From Hypomyces perniciosus (taxonomy: Eukaryota > Ascomycota > Sordariomycetes > Hypocreales > Hypocreaceae): 64,000 bases of DNA. The first letter of the stretch is position 1. Each line of letters starts with the position of its first letter. Positions 10,335 through 22,469 of this stretch are shown piece by piece. The notes below the pieces were generated by a model, which saw nothing but the letters and a program-made list of their open reading frames with translations, ran no database searches and was not told the DNA's origin. A program made the position numbers and the translations under genes. The DNA lies in assembly GCA_008477525.1 (NCBI GenBank), contig SPDT01000009.1:682001-746000 (forward strand). Reading direction: 5' to 3'.

Positions 10335-11377
10335 GTAGCACCTGGGCGTGCGGTTTAGCAATCATTTCGCGGTCAAGAGGCGTATGATGTGTGGCGATGT
10401 GTTGTTGTGTTGCTGTCCGTCCGCACTTTGAGAAATTGCGGCTTCAGCTCCCCGCTTTTTGCCAAAAATAGGTAGGTATGCTCAAATCATCTTTCACTAG
10501 TGCGGTAATCGAGCCCCCGAACTCTTTCCCGTTGAGTTCTAGGGACTCGGGCACGATTACATTGCTCCACTTAGGACCTTCAGTACAGAGCCAATTGCAT
10601 CACATCAGCTTGCCTTGCATTATTTATCTCGTGGAAAAATTACCTCCTAGACCCAACTCCGGTGACAGCTGGTTTGCATTATATTTGGCTTCTCGAGTCC
10701 GGTCGGTCTGTGAAAATTTGACAGCCGACACAGCTGCCAGCCTCCTCGCCGAGCTTGGTGAAAGCAGCTTTACAAGCAAAATCGGTTTACAGAGTATGAT
10801 TCAACTGCATTGCGACAGGCTAACGGGGGTCGGGCTAGCTTCAAATGATGACATTTTAAGAGATGGCGGTGAATGAGTTATGTGCGTAATGTCAAGACAG
10901 CGGAGATCTCGCTCATCAGGATGGCGACTTCTTCATCGAAAACTCAGCTATTATCCGAGGACTGTAACATGTCAGATTCAACGGGAAGAGCCTGTAATGG
11001 GATCAAAGTCAGCAATTGCTAAAGCTCTGCGGCCGATGAAGTCCCCCTTGAGTTACTGTTGTTGCACGATTGCCTCTACAAACCGTGACTTCCCCTTACC
11101 AATCTGTCTTCGGATATCGGATACTAATTAACAAATGGTGAAGTGGCCGTTTCTGCTGAGCCTGACCCTTAAACTCAATCTGTTCTATGCGTAGGAGAGG
11201 CCGTAGTAGTAATCTGGAACACGCTATTGTCCCGTCCGGGTTTAACGACCCTCATAAACAGGTAATTGCACTTAGTGGTCCCGAATTTGTCGATCTTATG
11301 CACGGTAATCCTCTAAAACTTTATGCACTATATCTGCTTATTTCTGGCATATAGAGAGCAGCTTAGACCTTGCTTTC
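10335..11377. other. Intergenic with one unassigned ORF
   Basis: Begins with the promoter side of the PD-(D/E)XK gene and ends at the LINE target site. Apart from the ORF at 10478-10876, which is listed separately, I see nothing that resembles a known gene. Confidence 0.4.
10478..10876 (+). CDS. Hypothetical ORF, 132 residues
   Basis: Single open frame from ATG. The C-terminal half (LADTAASLLAELGE-like region, about residues 80-130) looks protein-like with an amphipathic helix, but I recognise no family. It may be a remnant exon. The flanking sequence gives no clear continuation. Confidence 0.25.
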   Translation: MLKSSFTSAVIEPPNSFPLSSRDSGTITLLHLGPSVQSQLHHISLPCIIYLVEKLPPRPNSGDSWFALYLASRVRSVCENLTADTAASLLAELGESSFTSKIGLQSMIQLHCDRLTGVGLASNDDILRDGGE

Positions 11378-11394
11378 TTAACGAAGCTTCAGAA

Positions 11395-13383
11395 GGGAGA
11401 TGGGACCAACCTACCGGACCTCGCGTGCGGTGCCCCACAGGGGTCCCCCATCTCCCCCATCATATCAATGCTGTACTTCAGCCCGATCCTCCGGCTCGGA
11501 GACCAACGATCTCGCTTCGGGTACGCCGACGATATCGCCATGCTTATCACGGGGGGATCCACCCGAGAAACAGCCACCCTCGCACAATGGGCGCTCGACG
11601 AGACGCTGGAGTGGGGAGCAGAGAACGCGGTGTCCTTCGACTACGCCAAGGCTGAACTGCTGCACTTCTACCACACAAGAGGCCAGACTCACGAAGAAGG
11701 CATCATGATGGAGGGAAAACCAGTCCAGCCCAAAGAGAACATCCGGTGGCTGGGGGTCTACCTCGACTCGAGGCTCTCCTTCAAGAAACATGTGGAAACG
11801 CTCGCGGGCAAAGCATACAAGGTCTCCAACTTCCTCAGGTCGCTTAACAAGACTCGGAAGGGCTCACCTCCCGAGGCTGTGGCACAAGCCGCGAAGGCCT
11901 GCGTCCTCCCCGTCGCCCTGTACGGGACGGAAGCGTGGTGGCCGGGGCACGAACGACAATCGCAAGCCGACCCTACCAAACAGGTAAACACGGGAGTGTC
12001 CGGCCTAGTAGACAAAATAGACAAAGCCTTCAAGACTGCGGCAAGGGCAGTCCTCCCGGTCTGGAAGACCACGAGCGTTCCCGTCCTACACAGAGAGTCA
12101 GGGGTCCCCACGGCCAGCGTCGCCCTAGCCCAGGCCCGACTCAGGTGCGCGGCGAGATTCGCGGGACTGGATCGGGACCACCCGATCAGTCAACGCATCG
12201 ACAAGAAACTCCCTCCCCGACTACCACAAACCAGGCTTCAGCGCACCGCCGCCCTGGTTGGCAGAACCATCAGACCCACCCTCTTTGCCAAAAAGTCCCC
12301 GCACGTTCTCCCCGGTCCCGACCTAAGAGGCATGGGCAAACCAACTGCAGCAAGGAAACACCTGGAATTAGTTGATTCCCTCCCCCCCACTCAGTCCTAG
12401 CCTACTCCGATGGGTCCCAAATCGGAGGGAACACGGGCTGGGGAGCGGTCGCTTACCACAGAGCAAGAGCAACCACGGACACTGGACGCCTCAACAACGC
12501 AGAGGTCTACGACGCGGAGGCACAGGCCGCCCTGAAGGCCATGGAGCTAGTGGCTAGACGCGTAGAGGAAGACCGCACGATTCAAACAGCCTTCCTCTTC
12601 CTAGACAACTCGTCGGTTGTCGACGGGCTGCTTGGCAAGCCCCCCGTCCATGCAAGGAGCGTACATACGCTTCCAGAAACTAGCACAGAGCATCTCGCCC
12701 TGCAGAACCTTCGTCTCGTGGGTCCCAGGACACGAGGACATCATGGGCAACGAACAGGCCGACCGTTTGGCCAAACAAGGCGCGGCCCTCCCCGCCGCGC
12801 CACAGAACTGGGCTACGATCACACACATCAGAAGATGGACCAAAGAAGAAGTTGCGGAGGTAAGGGAGCGGGATTGGCTCGGCAAGACCCCGGAGGGCTA
12901 CGAACGGTGGGGACTCGGGGCCCCAGCCTCCCCCCCGGAGCTCAAACTCCCACGCCCCATCCTCCACAGGCTCCTGGCGGAAAGATCGGGACATGGGGAC
13001 TTCCAGGAATACCACGAACGCTTCGGACACGACAGAGAGTCCATCTGCAAGTGCGGCGAACCAAGGAGACAAGGCCACTTCGCAGAATGCAGAATGGTCA
13101 GGCCCTTCCTTCCAGACATCCCCCCAGGAGAGACCCCCCTCTCTTACCTACTCGGACCTACAGGAAGCAAGGCCTTCCAGAAACTAGTGGAGGAAGCGGA
13201 CCCTTATGGTCCTCCCCCGGCGGAAACAGATTGACACCACCCAGATTGACCCTCTTTCCTTTGTAAATTGAAACTGAGCGAATAGCGGCGCAAGCCGCCG
13301 GCTCCTGACGTCCTATTGCCCATAAGGGATTTGTGTAACTAGTTTACTTAGTGGACGTAAATAATAAAACAAACAAACAAACA
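11395..13383 (+). mobile_element. 5'-truncated LINE (Tad1/I-like), copy 1
   Basis: A non-LTR retrotransposon 3' part bounded by a 17-bp target-site duplication, TTAACGAAGCTTCAGAA, at 11378-11394 and 13384-13400. The 3' end has an (AAAC)n-type tail (about 13360-13383). The element is GC-rich against its AT-rich surroundings and has an RT plus RNase H ORF. The perfect duplication suggests a fairly recent insertion that was truncated at the 5' end during target-primed reverse transcription. Confidence 0.95.
11398..13234 (+). pseudogene. LINE ORF2: RT C-terminal half, RNase H, zinc-knuckle tail
   Basis: Opens with GAPQGSPISPI (RT motif B), then RFGYADDIAMLI (the YADD catalytic box), the thumb region and PGPDLRGMGK. 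At a C-run near 12378-12386 the frame shifts: the first frame ends at TAG 12398-12400 while AYSDGSQIGGNTGWGAVAY (RNase H) begins in another frame. RNase H acidic residues are seen in SDGS, DAEAQAAL, LDNSS and GNEQADRLAK. A CHC-type tail follows (CKCGEPRRQGHFAEC) and the ORF ends at 13234. The endonuclease and fingers are missing, so it cannot move on its own. Confidence 0.9.
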
Positions 13384-13400
13384 TTAACGAAGCTTCAGAA

Positions 13401-15476
13401 ATGATCAAGCTCTTAATTATCTCAAATACCACCGTGGGTGCATTCGACTTGCGGTAACAAAGTAATCGTAGGTGAAGTTTTGGCTAGGGGGTGCATCGGG
13501 TTGGAGTTGGAAAAAAAAGCAACAATGAACCCCATCGAAGATGCAATCTTTTGCGCAACATCCTCACTGATGGTCTTCAGAGGTCAATCGGATAATTATG
13601 CCGTCGTGGCTTCATAAGTTGCAATATCGGTGATTAGTACATATCTGTCGGCAAAGTTACTCAACTCTCGTTCGATCTGATGACGAACTCTCGTCTCCAT
13701 ACTGATATTGACGTTCTATATCTGAATCTGGCGTCCATTATCGACACACCACCGACTAGGGGTTCTTTACGACGTGTTAGCCGTTGGCTACGGCATAGAC
13801 ATGGACGGTATGTATATGGTGCACACTTTGCTTGTAGCCCCTCTCTGCCGTAGGTTTTTGTCCAGTTAGTCTCATGGTGTCATGGTCCAAAAGTGGCTTT
13901 GTCCTTTGTGTAGGACAAGAACAGTAGCACGACAGAGTCCTCTTTTGCTAAAACTTCCCGACCATAACGTTCGTCATAACCAACGCGGCTTCGGCCGTTT
14001 GTGCATCTTCGGCCAGCTTCTTAACAACTCGTTACATAAGGAGGACTAGTGTTGCCATTAAGCCACCTACAACATGTGGCCATTACATGTCGTGGTTTAC
14101 ATTGGACTGGCAGGGGCACACCGTGCTGTTGCTACAGTAATACTAGCCTGGGCCTCTGGAAAGTAGCTTGCGGAGATACTATGTATGGTAGATGCTATTG
14201 ACAAGCTTGGCTTTGCTGGATATCAGCCTATTCTAGATTTGAATCCAGGACCCACAACCAATTTTGTTCAGGCTGGCGAGTCATACACCGTGCCATTTAG
14301 TCCTGCCGCGTCACCGGCGACCTGGATAACAATCAGCGGCAACACCCATCCTTGAACTGCGGCTAAAGAGGACTCAAGGCTGCCCAACAATCACCAAAGA
14401 ACACATAGCACCGTCACATTTCACGGTAGCCAACTCATCATCCATCAGCATTTCCCACACTTCAATGACTGCCCAGCGTGAGGCCACACGAATGAGCACG
14501 CCGAATTCTTTATTTCCGGATCCCATGACAGTATATACCTCCCACTCGAACACTTACAACCGAGGGCGACACGACAGGACCACTAGATAAGTTCTCTTCA
14601 TCCCTCACTACCGCATGCAGTGATTCGATAGGATCACCAAGGGTATTCCAGGGGTTGAATTGCCACCAGCGTAGAGATTGGATAGCAGCTAGCGAGAGCC
14701 AAGCGGGTTATGCCGTACGCTTTTGCCAGCAATATTACAGAAGAGTATTTACTGCGAGAAATGATAGCATATCAATTACGTTTTTAGATAGCCGAGGACT
14801 CTACCGCTATACGGTTGGCTGGATACCAAACTGCCAGTTGACATAATGCGCGCTACAGCAGCTTTGCTCGTGAGTTACGACCGCCCTATCCAGACTGCCC
14901 AAGCCAGGAAGGGGGGGAGACTGTCTAACTAAATCTTCATGATGAATGGCGCCCGGCAATAGAGGTTAATTCTGTATTTTGTATCTATAGCGATGATGGC
15001 CATCTCTAACAACGACAGTTATCTACAATAATACCAGGAATTTGCGGTGGAGTGTACTCTCCCCTTAATCCTTGTCCTACTGGCCTCCGACAGAGCCAAT
15101 CCCCTCATAACTCATGCCCAAAGGCAACACACCCCCAACTGGCATGGCTTTCATACGTTTAAACGCCGTGAAGAGAAGATCCCTATTTGCATCATCTCCA
15201 ACATCGCGATAAGACGCGAAAGTTTCTCTCGGGCCATCCCAGAACGAAATAAGTTGATTAGTCCCCAGGTTATAAGACGCCTATATATGCGTTTATTTTA
15301 TCTTAAAGCTATCGAATAACTCTAATAATTCTTAAAAGTTTTTTATAATAAGATAAAAGTACAGTACATAGCTGTAACGATAGTAAATAGTATAGGACTG
15401 CTGCCTAATAAATCAGCCACTGTTGGCGATTGTCATTAAGTTAATGGAAGTAAATAATTAGTGAAACAAGCACTTA
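13401..15476. other. Gene-poor stretch, nothing confident
   Basis: About 2 kb between the LINE and a MITE. There are short protein-like pieces near 14200-14330 but they are broken by many stops. No family, RNA gene or repeat end was recognised. Confidence 0.4.
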
Positions 15477-15936
15477 CAGTAGAGTGCGAAATGAGTGTCC
15501 GCGATTTGTCAATATAGAAAGTTTCTGGGCACAGACTATACCCCTTAGCTCCGTAGCCGAAACTTCTGTGAGCGCAGTCCAACCGTCCTTTCTTAACCTT
15601 TACCTAATATTACATAATACCCATTTCGCTGTTGCTATATAGAGGGGAACGGCAAGAAACAGCCGAAAGCCGCTCTAATCCCTTTTTTAGTAGAAAAAAC
15701 TTTAGATTCATAAATGCTGTATTGTTAAGCTACTGTTTCTGACTTTTAAGAACGAGAAAGACAAAAATCTTAATATAGAACATTAAAAAGCCATAAATGG
15801 CCGTTATTAGGTTAATGTTAACGAATAACCTGATATGCGTTATTATGTAGTGCTAGCTACAGCAGGCAGCAGCCTGGTCCATGCTCAGAGAGTTTCTCAA
15901 TATGCAAATTGCGGACACTCGTTTCGCACTCTACTG
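15477..15936 (+). mobile_element. MITE family 1, copy A
   Basis: Roughly 460 bases with long terminal inverted repeats (CAGTAGAGTGCGAAATGAGT at the left, complementary sequence at the right) flanked by TA on both sides, as for Tc1/mariner-type MITEs. The interior has no ORF of interest and contains an imperfect palindrome around AAAGCCATAAATGGC. Nearly identical to the copy at 39266. Confidence 0.92.
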
Positions 15937-16292
15937 TACTATATCAGGCAGCGCGCTTATTCTAGCGTTTATTGCCTATATATAAGTTCGCCCTCCAATT
16001 TTCCCAGACTAGGAATAGCTGCTGCGATATAGTAACCGTTCCACCCCTCCTCCGCTGACCTTTAACCCCAGTCAAGAACCGCACAGATCAGCAAGCATAT
16101 CCGATTTCTAGGTTAGATTGCCAGAGCGATATTAACTCTGTCTGAATCCATCCTTGTCAGATGCGGCTCAATATTTAAAATGTTCCTCACTAAGCGAAAA
16201 GTATATGACACTCTTTATTACTCTCTTTCTGTATTCTAATTTAGCTTTTAAATACCTTATAGTTAATCCATATAGCCTTTACGGCGTCTTTA
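15937..16292. other. Spacer between two MITEs
   Basis: No gene seen; AT-rich sequence with short frames only. Confidence 0.4.
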
Positions 16293-16714
16293 CAGTTAGA
16301 AGCTAAATGGGAGTCCTGTCAACACTCTTTGGAAATTTCAGAGCACGGACCAGAGGTACCTGCAGATACATTTCAATACAAGGTCGCTACTGGATAGCCT
16401 AAAATGGCTTAAAAATCACCCTATATAAAATTGCCTATTATGGATTTCGCACCATTTAAGTCGCTGCTAGAAAGTAACCCGAAGTCCTGCTAAGTACATA
16501 AGCTACGAACAAGTCACGTGAATTGTAGACAGTGCATAAGCTAGCGCAAAATACGAACTGATATACCCAAGGCACAAACTCTGACATTCAAGCCCTGTCT
16601 ACAGCTAGGTACAGCTGATGTACTATGTGTGGTAGGCACTGTAGTGGACATGCTCGCACGCATGAATTTGTAAAAGAGTTTGTGTTGACAGGACGGCCAT
16701 TTCGCTCCTAACTG
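16293..16714. mobile_element. MITE family 2 next to the NLR
   Basis: The left end CAGTTAGAAGCTAAATGGGA (16293) matches the complement of the right end (16714, CAGTTAGGAGCGAAATGGCC when reversed), both flanked by TA. Similarity continues into TCCTGTCAACAC on both ends. It is about 420 bases with no coding sequence. Its right end is about 10 bases from the stop codon of the NLR gene, so it supplies the NLR 3' UTR and perhaps its poly-A signal. Confidence 0.8.
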
Positions 16715-16725
16715 TATGCTTGTGG

Positions 16726-19687
16726 TTATCGAAATTTTTGTTGGAGCAGCTTAACGACGGCCTCATGCCCCCCAGAGGCGGCCCGCCATAGCGGCGTCCG
16801 ACCGTCGTTATCCTTGGCCTCGACATCGGCGCCTTTCTCGAGCAGCAGCTTCACGACGGCCTCGTGCCCCCCATCGGCGGCCTGCCATAGCGGCGTCCGA
16901 CCGTAGCCCTTATCCTTGGCCTCGACGTCGGCGCCCTTGTTGAGCAGTAACTTCACGACAGCACGATGGCCATAATGCGACGCTACCATGAGATCCGTAA
17001 AATTCTCAATCTTAATCAAGCCTGTAACCTGCCAATAGATCCTAAACCATACCGAGTAGCTCTTCGAATCCGGATCACAAATTCTCAGAGCGGAGCGTAC
17101 AATAGCAGCATCATCCACAATACCGGCCTCGCGGAAGTGAGCACCCCAAGCTTTTGCCGAGTAATCTAAAAAGGCATTGCTATTGGCGTAGTGGCGGGTT
17201 TCCTTGTCTGTACCTGTTGGGAGGCTAATGTCGGAGTTGAAAAAGTTCAGATAGAGCACGCAGAGCTCTGCAAGAATAGTGTGTGCGTGGCGAGTAGTGA
17301 TGGAGTGATGCCAGCGCAGCTTTGATGGGATAGTTATAGGCGATGCCAAATCTGCGAGGAGAAATTCGCGAGCCGTTTGATGAAGGAAATAGATCTTGCC
17401 ATGATAGATTGAGATGAATAATCCACACCAAGATCTAAGACGCGACTTAAAGTCCTCTTCATCCTCTAAGTCGAGGTCGTGAATACTCCGTGATGTATCG
17501 TCTATATTCACGGCAATATTCATTTCCGAGAGGTTCAGTGGCCGACTAGCTGCTAAGATGATACATAAGGTCTTCCGAACCATCGGGTGTTCCTTGGATC
17601 GGGCAAGAATCTGCTCGTATGCCTCATTGATACTCTTTGGAAGTGTTGTAATAGTGGACTCGACTCCCTTCAGTGTCTTTTTAAAGTCTTCTTTCTTTAA
17701 GTAGTCGAATACAAGGTATACCCAGAGATAAGTGCGGTGGGGAGTCTCCTGTAGTTTCTTCTCTAGGTAGCTCATGATTTGGGGGGAGAGCCCCTTTTCC
17801 TCTGATAGCTGATTAATCCGATGTGTAATGACGCGATTAACCTCTTGGCTGATAGCTTCTGACTCTTCCTCTCCCGGTATACGGATATTTGGAAAGGCAT
17901 CTAATAGGCTGCGGAACTTGGACACGATCTGCTCATACGGGCGGCATGTTAGAAGGTACTTGAGCTTGCCATGGCCCAACTGGTCGCGGCGGAATTGGCT
18001 CTCTATATTCCGCATCAGGTCCGCAAACTCGGATTCGGCACATTCATCTAGGGCATCAAGGACCATAATTACAGGTCCTGCCTGGGGATCCTTGATAGCA
18101 TTTCGTAGAACCTTCCAGAGCGATTCTGTAGAGCTAATCAATCCTTGCCCATCCTTGCGGAATTCTGTCATGGCATATTCAATCAGACACGGCTTCTGGG
18201 AGAAGAGCTGGTGAAGCAGTGCGCAAAGGGCTTGCCGGACGGTATTCTGGTCTTGGTCTTTGAAGAAGAAGTAGCAGATAGTTGCTGATCGTGGCAGGTC
18301 GTAGTCGACCAGGTACTTGGCTAATACTGACTTTCCACAGCCAGGATCCGCTGATACCAGCAGGGGGGCGGAGTCCTGTTTCAACCATGTGTGGAAGTGC
18401 TTGTGCTTGAGGAACCACATGCATGTGTCTTCAACCCTTTCTTCCACTCGGTCTTTATACCACTCGTATGTAACGTCCTTGCCGCTAGTTGTGAGGCGAA
18501 ACAGTTGGTGACACTTTTCTTCTTCCTGGGTCTGAAGATGCTCTTTTGTGACGTCCCAATGCTCTTTCACAATGTCACGATGTTCCTTTGCAATGTCCCG
18601 ATGCTCTCTCGCAATGTCCCGATGTTCCTTTGCAATGTCCCGATGCTCTGTATATAGAATTAGTAAGTATTAATAGTATAATTCAGAGATCCTCGGACTG
18701 ACCAGATAGAATATCGCTGATCTTCTTTTCAGCTTCAACTTTATTAGGAGGGATTCGGAGAAGAAGATCTTTTGCGTACGCAGCTGCCGCCATTGCTGCA
18801 TACCCTTGCCACTCCTTATTCTTATGCGAGTCTGAGTAGTCGCAAATGCCACGAATGACCAGACAAGGAAAGTGGTTCATTAGCCCTGCCGCTTCCATTT
18901 CAAAACACAGAACATCCTTCTCCGCCGCAAGTCTATCCCTTACTGTGGCGTCCTTCAGCAACTGATTCGCCGAAGCGATTGTGCCGTAGTGAATGGTCGG
19001 ATTGTCGTCATTTTCTGTCCGTTCAACTCGAGGCAGCAAGCTCGATGGATCATCATCGCAGACAGCTGTACAGTCTATTTCATCGACTGGATGAACGACT
19101 CCGCTTTTATAGAGCCTGTCACTGCTTGCGTCTGGTCGCTCGTACTCCTGTCGTAATCTTTTATTCTTCTGAAGAATATTGCCAATTGTCTCTTCAAGCT
19201 GGTGTCCCTTCCTCTCGTACTGGGCCTTGATTCCGTTCACAGCAGTTCTTAAGACCGTTGGTGGCTGGTTTAAGAACTGTGTATGTTGGAAGCTCTGGTT
19301 TTGTATAGTTTTGCCAAAGTCGTATTGGAACACGCCACCCTCCCCATCGCGAGGAGCACTAACAACAATATCGCCTAGACGGATATCGTGCTTCATGCTT
19401 GGCGCACCACCGCCAATGCCCACCATCAGACCGATTCTGACATTAGGAAAGCTATGCAGCATATCTCTTGCGACACTAGCTGCGGAAGCTATTCCATACT
19501 CGCCGTCAGGCAAGACAGCAATAACCACATTATGGTTCCCAATCTTGCCCAGCGTATAATCATTATTGTCATGGGGAGAGACATATTTGGGTGGGTCGTG
19601 CTCTTCGTTAAGAAAGGCTTCTGCGGCGACGCGCTCCGTGCTGATGGCGCAGATCCACCCAATGGTGTAGTCTTCGGGGTTCGACAT
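16726..19687 (-). CDS. Fungal NLR: PNP_UDP, NACHT, ankyrin repeats
   Basis: Two exons, 19687-18703 and 18647-16726, joined over a 55-base intron (GTCAGT..ACAG, branch-like ACTAAT), give about 968 residues. Residues 1-320 are a nucleoside phosphorylase-like domain ([48 protein letters not shown]). Residues 329-363 are five heptads of the type EHRDIAK. The NACHT domain has the P-loop [13 protein letters not shown] (about 431-435) and Walker [12 protein letters not shown]. The last 95 residues hold about three ankyrin repeats, very alike, ending abruptly in LLQQKFR. This layout is known for fungal NLRs of the nwd/HET type, thought to act in self/non-self or microbe recognition. The start [15 protein letters not shown] is the usual one for the family. 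All frames are open, so it is probably functional. The ankyrin array is short for the family. Confidence 0.92.
18544..18647 (-). repeat. 21-bp tandem repeat coding for heptads in the NLR
   Basis: Five consecutive 21-base units starting right at the exon 2 acceptor encode [28 protein letters not shown] and EHWDVTK, then decay into EHLQTQEE. The unit is exactly one coiled-coil heptad, so unit number can change without loss of frame. It links the phosphorylase-like and NACHT domains. Confidence 0.95.
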
Positions 19688-20232
19688 CTTCGTTTGCGGA
19701 TCAAGGCCTTCTCGATGCTAATTTGGCTGGGTCAACTTGCGCTGATCTGGGACCGCGGAAGATTCGAATGGTGCGACTTGGAAGACATTAAACGTTCAGC
19801 TCCCTTCATAGACGGGAGAGATAAACGCAAAGAGACCTCAAATGAGGAAACAAGGCAACATATCGTGACCCCGCTGAGCATTGGGCTGGAAGGGGGGTTA
19901 GGCAGGACCTTGGCTGCAGCTACTTGTCACGTTGGCTGCCGATTCTGGTTTGATCCGAGAGAACTCAGAAAGTTACAAATCAAATAACAGCTTGTCGACG
20001 CCGCAGCCGACAGTCTCCTACCGTGCGATCAGCCATAGACCAATGCTTACCCAGGTATTGCTGGGGGAGTTGAAGGTTTGGCGCCATGGTAATTGAGATG
20101 ACCGATGGTAATGGGTATTCCTGCGATTGATAACTAGTTGTTGGTAAGTTGACTATGCTGCGCTTCGTCACGTGCTGGATTTTGAGAAAATTTGTATGTC
20201 CATGCGCTTTAATTTTTAAAAGACTTTATTTG
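19688..20232. other. Upstream region of the NLR gene
   Basis: Presumed promoter and 5' UTR of the NLR gene, which reads left. ORFs here are short and not recognised. Confidence 0.45.
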
Positions 20233-20262
20233 GACAGGACGGCGGTTTCGCTCCCAACTGTA
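20233..20262 (+). repeat. Solo end of MITE family 2
   Basis: A 30-base stretch ending in GCTCCCAACTGTA that matches the right end of the MITE at 16687-16716 at 27 of 30 positions, in the same orientation. No partner left end is seen, so it is a fragment. The NLR gene thus sits between two same-oriented ends of one MITE family. Confidence 0.7.
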
Positions 20263-21992
20263 ATGAGAGCGCAGTCATCGCTTCTTGGATAAATAACCTG
20301 TCTGGCTAGTACAGGTAATTTGAGGATGACTGGATAAGATCCTAGGAACTGTCGACTATGTCAACCTAATAGCGTATAGGCTCGCTCAATATCGCAGCTG
20401 TACATCAAAAACTTAACCCAAATCCGAGGTGCCTTAATAATGCTCTCTCCCCCAACACAACGATTATTCGAATACACAAGAGTATATCTTATTCGATGCG
20501 CCTGACGTGGCACGCAAAAAGTTTGACTTGCCCTCGGCAATTGGGCAATTTGGTTTAGCAAGTAGCATGTTCTAGGAGGCATTCGCGGAAAATAATGGAT
20601 CAAGACCCTTTATTGAGACTTCGGACAGCGAAATATGTGATGTGTGAAGGCTATCATCCCACAGAAACGGAACAGGGATTGGTTGGTATGTGGGGCCAAG
20701 AGTAGGAGAATTGTAGACGCACCAACTACATAGCAGCTAACCGATATCGATTGATGCCAAACTCGCTATGCTGGTTACAAAGGCAGGTAAGAGAAAGAAA
20801 ATCCTGCCATGTACTTCAGGCGCCCCAATATTAGAACTCTAGCATAGATGAAATAGCGTTGCGATTCACGACGTATTACCAATGTAGCACATCTTCACTC
20901 AGGATACATCTTAAGCGTCAATGAACAGGGCTACCATTCAAATTTATGCCTCACGAAAAATCTCCAACCCGACGTGGAGGGCCATGATTTAGACCGTTCT
21001 TGTTTGGATTTTCGATACTCACCTCACCGGGAAGCCAAGAAATCGGGCTTTTCGTTTATTCTGTCAAGAACCAAGGCTTATGTTTGCCGTAAATTTCCAA
21101 GACTGTGAGGGACTTCCAATTTGGAAGCAATCAGACCCTGAAAGGACTTGAGTACTTCTCCATCCAGCTTTTCGGTTGGTGTTGCAATCTCCTGCCGAAG
21201 ATTCCGTCGACTGACTAGTCAAGTGTCGCTAGGCCACAATAGTCCTTATCTTCGATCAGGATGCTTGGGCCAAAAATTGACCGATTGAAGCGCAGTCGTC
21301 AAGTTAAGTATAACTGCCAATTTTATGAATCAAGTGGAAGCTATCCGCAACAGCCAATTACTCAGGGTTGTTACCATTGAAAATTGATGTGCCCGTTGGT
21401 GTGCAAGGACCACCTCGTCCAAGAACCAGCTCTGGGCATCTAAAACTTTAATACAACACACAGGGGTGATACGTACAATGATTGCAGTGGGTCACCAGGG
21501 TTCATAGTAGCAATCATTGAATTTAGTAAGCTCCCGACGACCGATGGGGAGATTTTCCCGCAGATACAACTACGCATAGTTTACCTACTGGGAGAGTTTC
21601 TACTCCTTGGGGCAGTATGGGGCTATGGAAAGGCTGCATGACTCATGTATCTCGAATTCGATAAGTGGCTAGAGATACTGCTAAGCCAAACAAGTAGATT
21701 GTCCTCTACATAGCGGGCAATTGTCGTGTTCTAGCTACAATAACAACGGAGAAATAGTCACTGAATTGAGGATCTATGTCAGCCATGTTCCATTGAGAGT
21801 TTCTTTTGGGGCTTCCTGAGAGTTTTCTCAGTCCTCCATGGGAGTGACATTGAACTTGCTAACCGATTGCCCAACTTTCCTGTGACAGTTCCCTAAGGCT
21901 ACAAAGAGTTTGTGAGCACACTTCACTGGCGTCTTGGGTCAGAGAGATAAAATGACTTACTCGCAAGGCGGTCGAAATCCATGCCGAATACC
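20263..21992. other. Gene-poor stretch, nothing seen
   Basis: About 1.7 kb with only short frames. No family, repeat end or RNA gene recognised. Confidence 0.45.
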
Positions 21993-22469
21993 TCATCCAT
22001 CTGCCTCGGTGCTGGCAGAGCAAGCTAGGTTGATAAGGATATTTTCAGGATACGTCTCTGATGCACAAGATGGTGGTTCCGCAGTTGCAGTTGATGGCTC
22101 TGATGGGCCTAGCGGAATCGTTGGGCCTGTCTGAAACACATTGCCAGGGACGAATGTTTGCTGTTGATGTGCGACAATGTCGTTTCTTAAAGTGCTGATT
22201 AGATCTTTCTGTGTATCGATAATTCGTCCTTGCATGTCTCTACACTCATATATATGTCCTTTCTCACTTTCCAGTTCTTGGCGGATACACTTGAGCTGGT
22301 TGTTCTCAGCTCTCAGTCTCTCAATATATTCAGACCACTCTTGATCCAGCTGCCGATATCCTTCGCATGTTTGAATCAACCAAGGCATCGTAATGGAGTT
22401 TGGTGCCTCTCTTGGTGATCGTGAGTTATCCATATCTTGAAAGGGATATCGCGCGCAAAGTCTGATCAT
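21993..22469 (-). CDS. Small coiled-coil ORF, 158 residues
   Basis: Single exon from ATG 22469 (an internal ATG at 22433 is an alternative). The middle (ERLRAENNQLKCIRQELESE, about residues 48-95) is a strong coiled coil. The C-terminus is Pro/Thr/Ser-rich and disordered. No recognised family. Similar size and layout to the ORFs at 42196, 47744 and 51581. A MITE begins 150 bases upstream. Confidence 0.5.
   Translation of the reverse strand: MIRLCARYPFQDMDNSRSPREAPNSITMPWLIQTCEGYRQLDQEWSEYIERLRAENNQLKCIRQELESEKGHIYECRDMQGRIIDTQKDLISTLRNDIVAHQQQTFVPGNVFQTGPTIPLGPSEPSTATAEPPSCASETYPENILINLACSASTEADG

Noticed and set aside
12541..13266. 241-codon plus-strand ORF
   Set aside because: Out-of-frame shadow of the LINE RNase H and zinc-knuckle region; low-complexity Pro/Arg composition.
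18544..18647. CRISPR-like array
   Set aside because: Units are contiguous without spacers, lie in a coding frame and encode heptads; the organism is eukaryotic.
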